A DNA stretch of 64,000 nucleotides from Pseudolabrys sp. Root1462 (GTDB lineage: Bacteria > Pseudomonadota > Alphaproteobacteria > Rhizobiales > Xanthobacteraceae), in NCBI RefSeq assembly GCF_001426945.1, contig NZ_LMFS01000003.1, positions 613,115-677,114 on the forward strand, in the 5' to 3' direction. A program made the translations under genes and the position numbers. The notes under the pieces were generated by a model that was not told the origin of the DNA, made no database searches, and saw nothing but the letters and a program-made list of their open reading frames with translations. How positions within the stretch are numbered: the first letter of the stretch is position 1; each line of letters opens with the position of its first letter. This document shows, in pieces, positions 1 to 7,630 of the stretch.

Positions 1-3
1 GCA

Positions 4-29
4 CCCTCTCCCCGCACGCGGGGAGAGGG
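4..29. repeat. Perfect GC-rich palindrome just upstream of the first gene
   Basis: Twelve-base arms (4-15 and 18-29) are perfectly complementary around a 2-nt centre. The purine-rich 3' arm (GAGAGGGG) lies where the ribosome binding site of the gene starting at 39 should be, so the fold could hide it. Similar CCCC/GGGG palindromes occur in the gene-free stretch near 36180 and 36790, so it may also belong to a dispersed repeat family. Confidence 0.6.
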
Positions 30-38
30 GAAAAAGCC

Positions 39-1937
39 ATGACCCTCAACGCGCTCCTGTTTCAGGCTCTCAACGGCCTCTCCACGGCGTCCGGGCTGTT
101 CTTCATCGCGGCCGGTCTGTCGCTGATCTTCGGCGTCACCCGCATCGTCAATATCGCGCACGGGTCCCTCTATATGTTGGGGACCTATATCGCCTATTCA
201 CTGGCGACCAAGATCGGCGGCGCGTTCGGCTTCTGGGGCGGCATCGTTCTCACCGCGCTCATCGTCGGCGTCATCGGCGCGCTGATCGAGATCGTGCTGC
301 TGCGCAGGATCTATCGCGCACCCGAACTGTTTCAGTTGCTGGCGACCTTCGCGCTGGTACTCGTCATCAATGACGCCACCCTGTGGCTGTGGGGACCGGA
401 AGATCTGCTCGGACCGCGCGCGCCGGGGCTCGCCGGCGCCGTCGAGATCTTCGGCCGCCGCCTCCCGAGCTACGATCTGTTCCTCATCTTCATCGCGCCC
501 GCGGTGCTGATCGTGCTGCACTTCGCGCTGGCGAAAACCCGTTTCGGCCGGCTGATGCGCGCCGCCACGCAGGACCGCGAGATGGTCGGCGCGCTTGGCG
601 TCAATCAGGCCGTTCTGTTCACCTCGGTCTTTGCGCTCGGCGCGCTGCTCGCCGGGCTCGGCGGCGCGTTGCAGGTCGCGCGCGAGCCGGCCAACCTGGC
701 GACAGACCTCGTCGCCATCGGCGATGCCTTCGTCGTCGTCGTCGTCGGCGGCATGGGTTCGATCACCGGCGCCTATCTCGCGGCCATCATCATCGCCGAG
801 GTCAAGGCGCTGTGCATCGCCATCGGCGTCGTCAATCTCGGCTTCGTCACCGTGAACTTCTCCAAATTCACGCTGGTCGCCGAATTCATCGTCATGGCCA
901 TCGTCCTGATCGCGCGGCCTTACGGCCTGCTCGGCAAGCCGCAGGGCGTGGTGCGCTCGGTCGCCGAGCCGGAAGCTCCGATCCGTCCGGCGACGCCCAT
1001 GCTCAAGGTGCTCGGCGCCGTCGTCCTGGTGCTGCTGCTGGCGCTGCCGCTGCTGGCGCAGACCTCGCCCTACGTCCTGGTGCTGGCGACCGACGTGCTG
1101 ATCGCGGTGATCTTCGCCACGTCGCTGCACTTCATCATGGGGCCGGGCGGCATGCACTCCTTTGGTCATGCCGCCTATTTCGGGCTTGGCGCCTATGGCG
1201 CGGCGCTGCTGGTGAAGCTCGCCGGCTTCCCGATGCTGGCGGCGCTGTTCACCGCGCCGCTGGTCGCGCTTCTCGGTGCGCTGCTGTTCGGCTGGTTCGC
1301 GGTCCGCCTGTCCGGCGTCTACCTCGCCATGCTGACGCTGGCCTTCGCGCAGATCGTCTGGGCCCTGGTGTTCCAGTGGGAGGGCTTCACCGGCGGCTCC
1401 AACGGCGTGATCGGCGTCTGGCCGGCGGCGCCGTTCAACAAGTCGTGGGCCTATTTCCTGCTGGCGCTGGCCTTCACGGTCATCGCCATCCTGGTACTGC
1501 GCCGCTTCCTGTTCGCGCCGTTCGGCTATGCCATGCGGGCGGGGCGGGATTCGCCATTGCGTGCCGAGGCCATCGGCATCGACGTCAAACGCATTCACTG
1601 GCTCGGCTTCGCCATTGCCGGCTGCGTCTGCGGCATCGCCGGCGGCCTGTTCGCCTTCGCCAAGGGTTCGATCTCGCCGGAGGCGATCAGCGTCAGCCGC
1701 TCGATCGACGGTCTTGTCATGGTGTTGCTCGGTGGCATCCAGACCTTGGTCGGGCCGATCGTCGGCGCCTCGGTCTATGCCGTCTTGCAGGACACGGTGA
1801 TGCGGCAGACTGAATACTGGCGCGCACTGCTAGGTGTCATCATTCTCGTGCTGGTGCTGGCGTTCCCGCAGGGCATCGCCGGCGCCTTGTCGGCGCTGTC
1901 GCGCAAGCTCGGCCGCAAACCGGGAGGCGCCGCATGA
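39..1937 (+). CDS. Fused branched-chain amino acid-type ABC transporter permease (LivH-LivM fusion)
   Basis: The 632-residue polytopic membrane protein carries two permease domains in one chain. Residues 1 to about 300 resemble LivH, with the GARSL-like NIAHGSLYMLG opening and the DREMVGALGVN cytoplasmic loop. Residues about 325 to 632 resemble LivM (GGMHSFGHAAYFGLGAYGAA, then RDSPLRAEAIGID). A hydrophilic Pro/Glu-rich linker near 303-325 joins them. LivH and LivM are usually separate proteins of about 300 residues, as in the second cluster at 14454-16333. The stop overlaps the next ATP-binding gene by ATGA, so translation is coupled. The binding protein of this importer is not in the window and may lie upstream. 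The substrate could be a branched-chain amino acid or an aromatic acid. Confidence 0.92.
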   Translation: MTLNALLFQALNGLSTASGLFFIAAGLSLIFGVTRIVNIAHGSLYMLGTYIAYSLATKIGGAFGFWGGIVLTALIVGVIGALIEIVLLRRIYRAPELFQLLATFALVLVINDATLWLWGPEDLLGPRAPGLAGAVEIFGRRLPSYDLFLIFIAPAVLIVLHFALAKTRFGRLMRAATQDREMVGALGVNQAVLFTSVFALGALLAGLGGALQVAREPANLATDLVAIGDAFVVVVVGGMGSITGAYLAAIIIAEVKALCIAIGVVNLGFVTVNFSKFTLVAEFIVMAIVLIARPYGLLGKPQGVVRSVAEPEAPIRPATPMLKVLGAVVLVLLLALPLLAQTSPYVLVLATDVLIAVIFATSLHFIMGPGGMHSFGHAAYFGLGAYGAALLVKLAGFPMLAALFTAPLVALLGALLFGWFAVRLSGVYLAMLTLAFAQIVWALVFQWEGFTGGSNGVIGVWPAAPFNKSWAYFLLALAFTVIAILVLRRFLFAPFGYAMRAGRDSPLRAEAIGIDVKRIHWLGFAIAGCVCGIAGGLFAFAKGSISPEAISVSRSIDGLVMVLLGGIQTLVGPIVGASVYAVLQDTVMRQTEYWRALLGVIILVLVLAFPQGIAGALSALSRKLGRKPGGAA

Positions 1938-2698
1938 GCGTGCTCTCGGTCAGGTCGCTGTCCAAGACCTTCGGCGGCGTCCATGCCGTGAACGACGTGT
2001 CGTTCGACATCGGCAAGGGCGAATTCCTGGCGTTGATCGGGCCGAACGGCGCCGGCAAATCGACCACCTTCAACATGATCAACGGCCAACTGACGCCGGA
2101 CTCCGGCGATATTCTCATTGGCGACAAGTCCATCGCCGGCATGGCGCCGCGCGACATCTGGCGGCTCGGCGTCGGCCGTACCTTTCAGGTGGCGGCGACT
2201 TTCGGTTCGATGACCGTGGTCGAGAACGTGCAGATGGCGCTGATCTCGCATGCACGCGGAATTCTCGGCCTGTGGCGGCCGGCGGCCTCGCTTCACCGCG
2301 AGCGCGCGCTCGAACTGCTGGCGCAGGTCGGCATGGCGGATGCCGCCGACCGGCCGAGCCGCGAACTCGCCTACGGCGACGTCAAGCGCATCGAACTTGC
2401 CATTGCGCTGGCCAACGATCCGCAGCTTCTGTTGATGGACGAACCAACCGCCGGCATGGCGCCGCGCGAGCGCAACGATCTCATCAAGCTGGTCAAGGCG
2501 CTGGTGGTCGAGCGCGGCATTTCGGTGCTGTTCACCGAACATTCGATGGACGTGGTGTTCTCATACGCCGACCGCATCATCGTGCTGGCGCGGGGCAGGC
2601 TGATAGCCGATGGCAATGCCGCCGCGATCCGCGACAATGCCAAGGTGCGGGAAGTGTATTTCGGCACCGGCAAGACCTTCCAGGAGACAGCGTCATGA
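1934..2698 (+). CDS. Branched-chain amino acid-type ABC transporter ATP-binding protein (LivG family)
   Basis: A 254-residue cytoplasmic ATPase. It has Walker A (GPNGAGKST, about residues 35-43), a LivG-type signature written LAYGDVKR in place of LSGGQ, Walker B with LLLMDEPTAGM, and the switch-region histidine in TEHSMD. It overlaps the fused permease upstream and the LivF gene downstream by four bases (ATGA) on both sides. It therefore belongs to one translationally coupled unit and should form the ATPase heterodimer with the next protein. Length and motifs are normal for LivG. Confidence 0.94.
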   Translation: MSVLSVRSLSKTFGGVHAVNDVSFDIGKGEFLALIGPNGAGKSTTFNMINGQLTPDSGDILIGDKSIAGMAPRDIWRLGVGRTFQVAATFGSMTVVENVQMALISHARGILGLWRPAASLHRERALELLAQVGMADAADRPSRELAYGDVKRIELAIALANDPQLLLMDEPTAGMAPRERNDLIKLVKALVVERGISVLFTEHSMDVVFSYADRIIVLARGRLIADGNAAAIRDNAKVREVYFGTGKTFQETAS

Positions 2699-3420
2699 AC
2701 GACGCCATGCTCTCGGTCGCAGGGCTGCAGGCCTGGTATGGCGCGGCGCAGATACTGCACGACGTATCGTTCAATGTCGGGCGCGGCGAAGTCGTGGCGC
2801 TGATGGGCCGCAATGGCGCTGGCAAGACCACGACCATGAAGGCGCTGATGGGGCTGGTGTCGCGGCGCGGCGCGCTGCGTTTCAACGGCGCGGATATCGC
2901 CGGCCTGCGGCCGTTCGAGATCGCGCGGCTGGGCCTTGGTTTCACGCCGGAGGACCGCCGCATCTTCTCCGAACTGACGGTTCTGGAAAATCTCGACATC
3001 GGCCGTCAACCGCCGCGCCAGTTCGCCGACGGCGCGGCCGCGCCGGTGTGGACGCCGGAGCGGCTGTTTGCGCTGTTTCCGAACCTGGGCGAAATGCCGA
3101 ACCGGCCCGGCGGCCGCATGAGCGGCGGCGAGCAGCAGATGCTGACGGTCGCGCGCACGCTGATGGGTAATCCGCTGCTGGTGCTGCTGGATGAACCGTC
3201 CGAGGGCGTGGCGCCGCTGATCGTCGAGCAGATGGCCAACACCATCATCGAGCTGAAGAAAGAAGGGCTGTCGATCCTGCTGTCCGAGCAGAACATCCAT
3301 TTCGCGCGGCTGGTGTCGGACCGGGTCTATGTGCTGGAGAAGGGCGAGATACACTGGCAGGGCACGATGGCCGAATTGGCCGGTAATCTCGAAGTGCAGC
3401 GGGCTTACCTGACCGTTTGA
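2695..3420 (+). CDS. Branched-chain amino acid-type ABC transporter ATP-binding protein (LivF family)
   Basis: A 241-residue ATPase starting at the ATG that overlaps the LivG stop. It shows Walker A (GRNGAGKTTT), the signature MSGGEQQML, Walker B with the LivF-typical DEPSEGVAPL, and the LivF-type SEQN switch. The PEDRRIF segment is also characteristic of LivF. It completes the ATPase pair of the first Liv importer. A longer reading of the same frame to 1834 would run over livG and is not needed. A MarR-type regulator follows about 100 bases downstream on the same strand. Confidence 0.94.
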   Translation: MNDAMLSVAGLQAWYGAAQILHDVSFNVGRGEVVALMGRNGAGKTTTMKALMGLVSRRGALRFNGADIAGLRPFEIARLGLGFTPEDRRIFSELTVLENLDIGRQPPRQFADGAAAPVWTPERLFALFPNLGEMPNRPGGRMSGGEQQMLTVARTLMGNPLLVLLDEPSEGVAPLIVEQMANTIIELKKEGLSILLSEQNIHFARLVSDRVYVLEKGEIHWQGTMAELAGNLEVQRAYLTV

Positions 3421-3526
3421 GTCAATTTGGCGGTAAAAAGACTTTCGCTTAAGCCGTTTCCCGGTCATGATTCACGAGGGCCATCGCGGGCCCCAGGTGA
3501 TGGTCCTTTTAAAAGCGGTTTGGGGA

Positions 3527-3988
3527 ATGGCGCGCAGCAAACTCAATGTCGCCGGCGTGGCCGAGGAAACGTCAAACGGCGGCTACCGGCTCGATGAGCA
3601 GGTCGGCTTCCTGATGCGCATTGCCATGCAGCGTCATACCTCGATCTTCACCGCGAACATGATCGAGGGACTGACGCAGACGCAATTTGCCGCGCTCGCC
3701 AAGTTGTATGAGACCGGTCCGTCGTCGCAGAACCAGCTCGGCCGGCTGATCTATCTCGACGCCGCGACCATCAAGGGCGTGGTCGATCGCTTGAACGTTC
3801 GCGGCTTCGTCACCGCGCTGAGCGATCCGAAGGATCGCCGGCGCCGCGCGGTAACGCTGACCGACGAAGGCCGCCGTGTCACCGAGGCGGCGATGAAGGT
3901 CGCGGGAAAGATCACGACGCAGACCCTGGGGCCGCTGACCGCGTCCGAACAGCGCACGATCGCGGCGCTGCTCAAGAAGCTGGGCTGA
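3527..3988 (+). CDS. MarR family transcriptional regulator
   Basis: A winged-helix repressor-type protein of 153 residues from the ATG at 3527; in-frame ATGs at 3467 and 3500 are alternative starts. The DNA-binding region shows the MarR pattern: LTQTQFAALAKLYETGPSSQNQLGRL, then the recognition helix DAATIKGVVDRLNVRGFV, then the wing SDPKDRRRRAVTLTDEGRR. It follows the Liv genes on the same strand and converges on the amidohydrolase gene, so it is a candidate regulator of this uptake/catabolic island, probably responding to an aromatic or acyl-CoA ligand. The ligand cannot be read from sequence. No operator was identified. Confidence 0.85.
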   Translation: MARSKLNVAGVAEETSNGGYRLDEQVGFLMRIAMQRHTSIFTANMIEGLTQTQFAALAKLYETGPSSQNQLGRLIYLDAATIKGVVDRLNVRGFVTALSDPKDRRRRAVTLTDEGRRVTEAAMKVAGKITTQTLGPLTASEQRTIAALLKKLG

Positions 3989-3997
3989 GCAGTTCGC

Positions 3998-4831
3998 TCA
4001 GAAGCCGTAAAGCTTCGCCGGATTGTCGACCAGAATCTTCTGCCGGGTTTTCTCGTCCGGCACCCAGTCGAGCAGCATGTCGAGCGTCCAGGCGTCCTTC
4101 GGCGTCTTGGCGCCCGCCATCGGATAGGGCCAGTTCGACGCCCACAGTCCGCGGTCCGGCGCGGCCTTGACCAAGAGCTTCGCCAGTTTGCCGACATCGT
4201 CGTAGTAAGGCGGGCCGAGCTTCGAGGTCTCGTAAGGCGCGGCGAGCTTGTACCAGACCTTGCCGGTCTCCAGCATGCGCAGCAGGGCCTTGAAGCCGGG
4301 ATGATCCGGCTCGACCGGCTCGAGGAATTTACCCTGGTGATCGATGGTCACGGTGGTCGGCAGCGCCTTGAGCCGCGCTTCGTGATCGGCCAGGTCGCGG
4401 CCGTCGCATTGGAAGTTGATGGTCCAGCCGAACGGCGCCACGCGCGCCGCCATCGTCTCGAGCAGCGACAGCGGCAGCGGCGCGCCGGCCAGCATGAAGA
4501 AGCGGATGCCGCGCACCCCCAGCTTGGTCAGGCGATCGAGTTCTTCGTCGGTCACGGTGTCATCGACCACGACGATGCCGCGGGCGCGCGGCCCCATCTC
4601 TTCCATGCACTTGAGCAGCAGGCGGTTGTCCTTGCCGTAAGCGGAAGCCTGCACCAACACGGTGCGCTCAATGCCGACCCTCTTGCACATCGCCATGTAG
4701 TCGGCGAGCGAAGCGTCGGGCGGCGTCACCACGGCGGTCGGCGCGGTCGGGTAATGCGAATCGTAAATGTGGATATGGCAGTCGCAGGTGCCGGCTGGCG
4801 CCTTCAACTGCGGCACGCTGTCGTCGCTCAT
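3998..4831 (-). CDS. Amidohydrolase family protein, 2-pyrone-4,6-dicarboxylate lactonase-like
   Basis: The 277-residue protein has a metal-dependent TIM-barrel amidohydrolase pattern. Near residue 16 it has CDCHIHIYD, the strand-1 HxH site with the flanking pattern typical of the LigI (PDC hydrolase) group. Later come the WTINFQCDGRDL segment, TVTIDHQGKF with a conserved histidine, and a C-terminal WASNWPYP segment carrying the usual polar active-site residues. LigI-type enzymes open the lactone ring in protocatechuate 4,5-cleavage. The gene is 33 bases downstream of the second molybdopterin subunit on the same strand, so it may act on the product of that hydroxylase. The family call is good; the substrate is inferred. 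Confidence 0.82.
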   Translation of the reverse strand: MSDDSVPQLKAPAGTCDCHIHIYDSHYPTAPTAVVTPPDASLADYMAMCKRVGIERTVLVQASAYGKDNRLLLKCMEEMGPRARGIVVVDDTVTDEELDRLTKLGVRGIRFFMLAGAPLPLSLLETMAARVAPFGWTINFQCDGRDLADHEARLKALPTTVTIDHQGKFLEPVEPDHPGFKALLRMLETGKVWYKLAAPYETSKLGPPYYDDVGKLAKLLVKAAPDRGLWASNWPYPMAGAKTPKDAWTLDMLLDWVPDEKTRQKILVDNPAKLYGF

Positions 4832-4864
4832 CGACGGATTCCCTTGAACGTTTCCCGAAACTCT

Positions 4865-7138
4865 TTATGACATCTTGCAGATGGCTCGAAGGCGCTGCGG
4901 CGTCACCGGAAGGGTGGCGATCGCGCCCGGCCGCTGCAGGGCATCATCTATAGCAGAGGCGATTGCCGCGCCAACAGGGTTGGTACCGCCTTCGCCGGCG
5001 CCCTTGAGGCCGAGCGGATTGAGCGGGCTCGGGGCGTCTTCGGTGATCAGGATCGAGGATGCCGGCACTTCGCGCGCCGTCGGCATCAGATAGTCGGCGA
5101 AGGTGACGGACAATGGCTCGCCGGCTTCGTCATAAAGGAATTCCTCGTACAGCGCGCCGCCGATACCCTGCGCCAGGCCGCCGGCGATCTGGCCTTCGAC
5201 AAGCGTCGGGTTCACCGCGCGGCCGACATCGTAGGCCATCACGTATTTTTCGATGGTGACGCCGCCGGTCTCGGCATCGACGCGGACCGCCGCGACATGG
5301 ACGCCGTAGGGGTAGACCATGTGCTTCGATTCGAATGAATCCTCGGCGATGAGTTCGCCCGGCCTCGCCATCGCCAGTTCGACAAGCTTCATCGATGGAC
5401 CGGCGCCATCGGCGCGCACGATCTCGCCATCGACGATGTCGAGCTGGGCCGCGTCGGTTTGCATCAGCCCGGCGGCGTGCATCAGCGCCTTCGTCCGCAA
5501 TTTGTCGGCCGCGCGGCGCGTGGCTTCTCCGGTCATCACGGTGACGCGCGAGGCAAAGGCGCCGAGGCCGCGACCGATACGATCGGTCTGGCCGTGCACG
5601 ACATTGATCGCGGCGTAATCGACGCCGAGCGTTTCGGCGCAGATCTGCGCCATGGCCGTCTCGATGCCCTGGCCGACCGAGGCCGCGCCGGTGACGAGTT
5701 CGATGCCACCGTCGGGCTTGACCTCGAGGCGCACATCGTCGAACGGGCCAAGGCCGCTCTTCTCGACGAACATGGCCACGCCGGCGCCGATCAGTTCGCC
5801 GTTGGCGCGGCGTTTGGCGATCTCCTTCTGCAGCTTCGGCCAGCCGGCGCGTTCCAGCGCCTTGTCGAGCAGCAGGGCGTAGTCGCCGGAGTCGTAGACG
5901 ATGTGGGTGCCGAGCGTTTCGAGATTGAGCGCATAGGGCATCGCGCTTTTCGGCAGTAGGTTGCGCTTGCGGATCTCGACCTTGTCGACGCCGACACTGG
6001 CGGCGATGGCGTCGATCAGGCGTTCGCGCACGAAGGTGGATTCATAGCGGCCTGGCGCGCGATAGGTGCCGCACGGCGTCTTGTTGGTGAGACGGATGTG
6101 GCCGGTGGCGCGATAGGCCGGCACCCGGTAGGGCCCGGGCAGCATCGCCGCGGCGAGGTCCGGCACGGTCGCCGCGTGGGTGCGCATATAGGCGCCGTTG
6201 TCGTGAAAGAACTCGTCGTCGATGGCGAGGATGCGGCCCTGGCGATCGATGGCGGCGCGGATCCGGTGTGTCTGCTGGCGCGAGTGATTGGCGCTGATCA
6301 GATGCTCGCGGCGGTCCTCGATCCACTTGATCGGCTTCCTGAAATGCAACGCGGCCGCACAGACAATGACGTCCTCGGGATAGATTTCGCCGCGAATGCC
6401 GAAGCCGCCGCCGACGTGACCCTCGAAGAGCTGGAAGTCGTCGCGCGTGCGGCCGAGCATGCGGCCCATGGTGTCGCGGTTCCAGTGCGGCACCTTGGCG
6501 GCGCCATGCATCTCCAGCCGGCCAAGCGCTTCGTTGTAGTAGCCGATGGCGCCGCGAGTCTCGAGCGGCACGCCGGAATGGCGGCCGACCGACAGCTCGA
6601 GCGTGATGGTGGAATCGGCTGCCTTGAACGCGGCCTCGACGTCGCCGTAGCTTTTGACGATGACGCTCGGCTCGGTGTTCTGCGTCTCGTCGAACGGTCC
6701 GGGCTCGTCGGTCGCCTTCATCACCGGCGCCAGCGGCTCGATATCGAGTTCGATCGTCTCGGCGGCGTCCTCGGCGAGGTACGCGTCATCGGCGAACACG
6801 ACGGCGACCGGCTCGCCGACATAGCGCACATAATCGCTCGCCAGCACGCGCTGCTGATAGGGCTCCAGCTCGACGAGGCCGGTGAGGCGGAACGGGATCG
6901 GCGGAATATGCGCGACGTCGGCAAAGGTCCACACCGCATGGACGCCCGCCATGGCGAGCGCGGCCGTGGCGTCGATGCTTTTGAGCCTTCCATGCGCGAT
7001 GGGCGAGCGCACGACGCGCATCGCCCACTGCCCGGGGAAATTGACGTCGGCGGCAAAGCGGCCCTGACCGGTCAGCAGCGGCCGGTCCTCCAGCCGCGGC
7101 ACCGAGCGGCCGATGAATTTCTTTTTTGGTTCAGCCAT
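4865..7138 (-). CDS. Xanthine dehydrogenase-family molybdopterin-binding subunit (second CoxL-like subunit)
   Basis: A 757-residue large subunit of a molybdenum hydroxylase. It opens with the IGRSVPRLEDRPLLTGQGRF segment of the family and carries EGHVGGGFGIRGE, the active-site loop CGTYRAPGRYE, and the catalytic-Glu motif KGAGEGGTNP near the C-terminus. The loop is not the AYxCSFR of true CO dehydrogenase, so CO is unlikely as substrate. It begins 15 bases after the 2Fe-2S subunit stop and is the second large subunit in the cluster. It could pair with the same FAD and Fe-S subunits as an alternative catalytic partner, or both large subunits could form one complex. The substrate is unknown; an N-heterocycle, aldehyde or aromatic acid is plausible. 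Confidence 0.9.
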   Translation of the reverse strand: MAEPKKKFIGRSVPRLEDRPLLTGQGRFAADVNFPGQWAMRVVRSPIAHGRLKSIDATAALAMAGVHAVWTFADVAHIPPIPFRLTGLVELEPYQQRVLASDYVRYVGEPVAVVFADDAYLAEDAAETIELDIEPLAPVMKATDEPGPFDETQNTEPSVIVKSYGDVEAAFKAADSTITLELSVGRHSGVPLETRGAIGYYNEALGRLEMHGAAKVPHWNRDTMGRMLGRTRDDFQLFEGHVGGGFGIRGEIYPEDVIVCAAALHFRKPIKWIEDRREHLISANHSRQQTHRIRAAIDRQGRILAIDDEFFHDNGAYMRTHAATVPDLAAAMLPGPYRVPAYRATGHIRLTNKTPCGTYRAPGRYESTFVRERLIDAIAASVGVDKVEIRKRNLLPKSAMPYALNLETLGTHIVYDSGDYALLLDKALERAGWPKLQKEIAKRRANGELIGAGVAMFVEKSGLGPFDDVRLEVKPDGGIELVTGAASVGQGIETAMAQICAETLGVDYAAINVVHGQTDRIGRGLGAFASRVTVMTGEATRRAADKLRTKALMHAAGLMQTDAAQLDIVDGEIVRADGAGPSMKLVELAMARPGELIAEDSFESKHMVYPYGVHVAAVRVDAETGGVTIEKYVMAYDVGRAVNPTLVEGQIAGGLAQGIGGALYEEFLYDEAGEPLSVTFADYLMPTAREVPASSILITEDAPSPLNPLGLKGAGEGGTNPVGAAIASAIDDALQRPGAIATLPVTPQRLRAICKMS

Positions 7139-7153
7139 GGCGGCGCGCCGGCT

Positions 7154-7630
7154 TCACTTCCGCATTTCCTGCGCCGCGGCGCGCACGGACTTGATGATGT
7201 TCTGATAGCCGGTGCAGCGGCACAGGTTCGACGACAGCACGTCGATCAGATCCTCGTCGCTGATGTCGGGTTCGCGTTCCAGGACACCGACCGCCAGCAT
7301 GAGAAAGCCGGGGGTGCAGAAGCCGCACTGCAGGCCGTGATTGTCCATGAACGCCTGCTGCATCGGATGCAACGTGTCGCCGTCGGCGAGACCTTCCACG
7401 GTGCGGATCTTCTTGCCCTCGGCCTGCACCGCGAACATCAAACAGGAACGTACCGGCGCATCGTCGACGATGACGGTGCAGGCGCCGCAGACGCCGTGCT
7501 CACAGCCGATATGCGTGCCGGTCTGGCCGCAGTCCTCGCGGATGGCGTCAGCCAGGGTGCGGCGCGGCTCGACCGATATCGCGTGGTCCTTGCCGTTGAT
7601 AGTCAGCGTGAGGGCGGTCTTTTCGCTCAT
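7154..7630 (-). CDS. (2Fe-2S)-binding small subunit of a molybdenum hydroxylase (CoxS-like)
   Basis: A 158-residue electron-transfer subunit with two cluster sites. The plant-ferredoxin type N-terminal site is GCEHGVCGACTV plus the later RSC cysteine (about residues 43-65). The C-terminal helical site is QCGFCTPGF followed by CRCTGYQNI (about residues 101-143). This is the complete and usual cysteine set. It starts inside the stop of the 781-residue large subunit (ATGA overlap at 7627-7630), so the two are translated together, and it is followed closely by a second large subunit. Electrons would pass from Mo through these clusters to the FAD subunit encoded at 9969-10826. Confidence 0.94.
   Translation of the reverse strand: MSEKTALTLTINGKDHAISVEPRRTLADAIREDCGQTGTHIGCEHGVCGACTVIVDDAPVRSCLMFAVQAEGKKIRTVEGLADGDTLHPMQQAFMDNHGLQCGFCTPGFLMLAVGVLEREPDISDEDLIDVLSSNLCRCTGYQNIIKSVRAAAQEMRK

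Noticed and set aside
730-756. GTC trinucleotide run as a microsatellite
   Set aside because: It encodes a valine run in a membrane helix of the permease; codon bias explains it.
198-1598. 466-codon frame opposite the fused permease
   Set aside because: Shadow of the permease codons; Asp/Arg/Gln-rich and without domain.
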